Part shown: in pieces, positions 49,499 to 51,681 of the stretch
Numbering within the stretch: the first letter of the stretch is position 1
Layout of the letters: each line of letters starts with the position of its first letter
Assembly: GCA_050173895.1 (NCBI GenBank)
Contig: JBFXKJ010000004.1
Span: 1-51,681, forward strand
DNA length: 51,681 bases
Source: JBCFBK01 sp050173895
Lineage (GTDB): Bacteria > Bacteroidota > Bacteroidia > Bacteroidales > Prolixibacteraceae
Direction of reading: 5' to 3'
The notes under the pieces: generated by a model
Databases searched by the model: none
What the model saw: the letters and a program-made list of their open reading frames with translations, nothing else
What the model was told of the DNA's origin: nothing
Made by a program: the position numbers and the translations under genes

Positions 49499-49782
49499 TA
49501 TCTGAATAGGTAGTCAAAAAATGTGATCACGATAACCGCAATGAAGATGACAAATACAAAGGCAACCATGATCCGGATATAAGGTTTGTCAAATTTTAAA
49601 TGCATAAAATACGTCAGTACCAGGAACGACTTGACCGAAGCCAGGATCAACGCACCGGCGACGGTGAATTCACCCAGCTCGATGCCGGTGATCGCTATTG
49701 AAAGAAAAGTGCACGCCAGCAAGGCAATCAGGATGAACACATAAGTCCTGTACGGGACAACATGATGCTTTACATTTTCCAT
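49498..49782 (-). CDS. coxD: Cytochrome c oxidase subunit IV (prokaryotic type)
   Basis: Small membrane subunit, 94 residues from ATG 49782 (the frame extends to a TTG ten codons up). Three helices (about 12-31, 37-57, 69-90) with HHVVPYRTYVFI and YFMHLKFDKPYI between them, the COX4_pro pattern. Its stop overlaps the coxB start by one base. It is thought to stabilise the oxidase; it has no redox centre. Confidence 0.9.
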   Translation of the reverse strand: MENVKHHVVPYRTYVFILIALLACTFLSIAITGIELGEFTVAGALILASVKSFLVLTYFMHLKFDKPYIRIMVAFVFVIFIAVIVITFFDYLFR

Positions 49783-49824
49783 AATCAGTTTGTTTTTATC
49801 TGCAGGCAACAACTCCGTTTCTAT

Positions 49825-50439
49825 TTAGTGGATCAGGTAAAATAAGGGGAACAGGAAGATCCAGATCAGGTCGACAAGGTGCCAGTAAAGGCCGGCATTT
49901 TCCAAAAGCGCCGCCCTGTTTGCATGAACAGTTCCTTTTGTGATCCGGTAATAAGCCACCAGGATCAGGACCAGTCCGACCACAATATGCAGGGCGTGCA
50001 GGCCTGTCATCGTAAAGTAAAGCCCGAAAAAGAGGATCTCTCCCTGGCTCATGGTCGCTTTCATCTGCTCTGATCCGGGAAAAATCCCGTGTTCAAACTT
50101 CAGCCCCCACTCAAAATACTTGTTCACCAGGAATACCAATGCCAATACCACCGTGACGAGCATGAGCGCCAGGGTCGTTTTCTTTTGCCCTTTCTGAAGC
50201 GAGGTGGTCGACATGGCAATGGTCATGCTGCTGACGAGCAGGATCACCGTATTGATCGCCCCGATCTGCCTGTCCAGCTCTTCCGCAGCCAAATGGAAGG
50301 CATCCTGATTGAGATAACGGTAAATCGAATAGATCAGGAATAAGCCGCCAAACAGCAACAACTCGGTAAAGATGAAAAGCCACATTCCTATTTTTGATCC
50401 TTCGGCATCATAGTGGTCATGATGAATGACTTGTGACAT
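49825..50439 (-). CDS. coxC: Cytochrome c oxidase subunit III
   Basis: Membrane subunit of 204 residues from ATG 50439, with about five helices, the short bacterial form. Motifs: KIGMWLFIFTELLLFGGLF near 16-34 with the conserved Glu, GLHALHIVVGLVLI near 148-161, and HLVDLIWIFLFPLFYLIH at the end. It lies 13 bases after coxA. No haem or copper. Confidence 0.95.
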   Translation of the reverse strand: MSQVIHHDHYDAEGSKIGMWLFIFTELLLFGGLFLIYSIYRYLNQDAFHLAAEELDRQIGAINTVILLVSSMTIAMSTTSLQKGQKKTTLALMLVTVVLALVFLVNKYFEWGLKFEHGIFPGSEQMKATMSQGEILFFGLYFTMTGLHALHIVVGLVLILVAYYRITKGTVHANRAALLENAGLYWHLVDLIWIFLFPLFYLIH

Positions 50440-50452
50440 AAGCGATTTTGTT

Positions 50453-51681
50453 TTAATATTCGTAAGGTCCGTCTTTTTCCCTGTATTCAGGGATGGTGTC
50501 GAAATTTTCAACCGGCGGAGGTGAAGGCACCGTCCATTCCAGCGTTTTGCCGTTCCATGGATTTGCCGGAGCCGGCGGGCCGTTTTTGGCCGAACGGAAC
50601 AGGTTGACGAAGATGATCACCAGTCCGAAAACCATCACCCAGGAACCCAGCGTCGAAAGAATATTGGCACTGTGGAATTGCTCGAGATAATCATAGTAGC
50701 GGCGGGGCATCCCCATCATCCCCAGGTAAAACATGGGACCGTACAGGGCGAGGAAGCCGATGAAAAAGAACAGCCAGCCGGTGTTGGCCCATTTCTTGTC
50801 GTACATGCGCCCGAACATTTTCGGGAACCAGTAGTGCAGCGCCGCGAAAAAAGCATAGCCCGTACCGCCGAAAACAATGAAGTGAAAATGGGCCACGACA
50901 AAGGCGGTGTCGTGCAGGTAAACATTGGCCGTCAAAGCGCCAAGTACCAGACCTGACAGCCCGCCGATCATGAACACGAAAATGAAAGAGGCGGCCCAGT
51001 AGAAAGGCGTCTGTGCGTTAATCGAGCCCTTGTACATCGTGGAGATCCAGTTAAACACTTTGATGGCGCTCGGAATAGCCACGAAAAAGGTCAGGATTGA
51101 AAATGCATATTGCGAGGTATTGCTCATCCCGGCCGTGAACATATGATGGCCCCATACAAAATAACCGACGAATGCAATAGCCATAGTCGAAGCGACAATG
51201 GCTTTGTATCCGAAAATGTGTTTCTGCGCAAAAGTGGGGATAATCTCCGAAATGGCTCCCATTGCCGGCAGAATCATAATATATACGGCAGGATGGGAAT
51301 AAATCCAGAAAAGATGCTGATACAGGATCGGATCGCCTCCCAGGGCGGGATCAAACACGCCAATGCCAAAAATGCGTTCCAGGGCGACCAGGATCAGGGT
51401 TATTCCCACGATGGGCGTCGCCAGCAACTGGATCCATCCTGTACCGTAAAGGGTCCAGGCAAAAAGCGGCAGCTTGGTCCAGCTCATTCCCGGCGCACGC
51501 AGACGATGAATGGTGACAATAAAATTCAAGCCCGTGAGAACGGAGGAGAAGCCCAGCACAAAGGCACCGAAAATGGCCGGCAACATATTTGCACCCGTCT
51601 TGAAACTGTACGGCGCATAAAAGGTCCAGCCGGTGTCGGGCGTGCCGTCACCAAATAAAACCGAAGCAATTACCAGAAAAG
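50453..51681 (-). CDS. coxA: Cytochrome c oxidase subunit I, A2-type (partial, 5' end outside window)
   Basis: Catalytic subunit with haem a, haem a3 and CuB. The frame is open to the right edge, so I extend it there: the last codons in the window read GDGTPDTGWTFYAPYS, a conserved CoxA stretch, showing the start lies outside. Visible motifs: FWIYSHPAVYIMILP, where Tyr-Ser replaces the Glu of classical HPEVY enzymes, the mark of A2-type oxidases; WGHHMFTAGM with two CuB His; and VAHFHFIVFGG with haem His. The gene leads coxA-coxC-coxD-coxB-ctaB. With fused haem in CoxB the product is a caa3 enzyme. Confidence 0.96.
   Translation of the reverse strand, partial: FLVIASVLFGDGTPDTGWTFYAPYSFKTGANMLPAIFGAFVLGFSSVLTGLNFIVTIHRLRAPGMSWTKLPLFAWTLYGTGWIQLLATPIVGITLILVALERIFGIGVFDPALGGDPILYQHLFWIYSHPAVYIMILPAMGAISEIIPTFAQKHIFGYKAIVASTMAIAFVGYFVWGHHMFTAGMSNTSQYAFSILTFFVAIPSAIKVFNWISTMYKGSINAQTPFYWAASFIFVFMIGGLSGLVLGALTANVYLHDTAFVVAHFHFIVFGGTGYAFFAALHYWFPKMFGRMYDKKWANTGWLFFFIGFLALYGPMFYLGMMGMPRRYYDYLEQFHSANILSTLGSWVMVFGLVIIFVNLFRSAKNGPPAPANPWNGKTLEWTVPSPPPVENFDTIPEYREKDGPYEY

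Noticed and set aside
16694..51681. CRISPR array
   Set aside because: No evenly spaced direct repeats were seen anywhere in the window, and no cas genes.

Overview
The window reads as a piece of a Bacteroidota (Bacteroidetes) chromosome. Reasons: complete alternative complex III (actABCDEF) beside a caa3-type oxidase operon, a SusC/CirA-like TonB receptor with an N-terminal carboxypeptidase-regulatory domain, tandem LytTR regulators, type B ribosomal protein L31, few Shine-Dalgarno sequences, and several promoters of the Bacteroidota form TTTG-N19-TAnnTTTG. Base composition is moderate, apart from an AT-rich patch at about 25.9-28.7 kb. It looks like an aerobically respiring, trehalose- or glucan-using member of the phylum; no rRNA or marker gene in the window allows a genus call.

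Layout. 1-6 kb (minus): ispH (cut by the edge) and cmk, a YkgJ-type Cys-cluster protein, a TonB receptor with a small His/Cys metal-type protein upstream, and an EamA exporter. 6-7.7 kb: tRNA-His, a PepSY-like protein and an ECF sigma factor. 7.8-11.3 kb (plus): an envelope cluster of a helical lipoprotein ending in Lys, two L,D-transpeptidases and an anchored unknown protein. 11.4-16.1 kb: DUF486, an AlkD-like protein, and treZ plus an alpha-glucosidase. 16.3-25.9 kb: two paralogous DUF5009 membrane acyltransferases bracketing a tight seven-gene minus-strand operon (TDT/SLAC1-type channel, NarI-like membrane protein, Nas/Nap-like molybdoenzyme, four-cluster ferredoxin, Rieske protein, small membrane protein, moaA). 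26-28.9 kb: AT-rich defence island (hicAB and an AbiJ-like gene) ending at tRNA-Ser. 29-38.4 kb: Bax-inhibitor-1 protein, two tandem GNAT-like proteins, rpmE with an unusual leader, lon, two LytTR regulators, AI-2E-family permease. 38.6-46.6 kb: actABCDEF. 46.6-51.7 kb (minus): small carboxypeptidase-regulatory protein, HMA copper-type lipoprotein, and the coxA-coxC-coxD-coxB-ctaB operon running in from the right edge.

How it fits together. ActA-F oxidises quinol and passes electrons to the convergently encoded caa3 oxidase, whose subunit II carries its own cytochrome c; CtaB starts haem A synthesis and the HMA lipoprotein may handle copper. The molybdoenzyme operon looks like a second, quinone-linked redox chain, most likely nitrate reduction, with its own anion channel and a cofactor gene. 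The most interesting uncharacterised unit is the lipoprotein/L,D-transpeptidase cluster: the lipoprotein ends in Lys, as Braun's lipoprotein does, and its N-terminal helical module recurs in the neighbouring transpeptidase. This suggests an outer-membrane-to-peptidoglycan tether.
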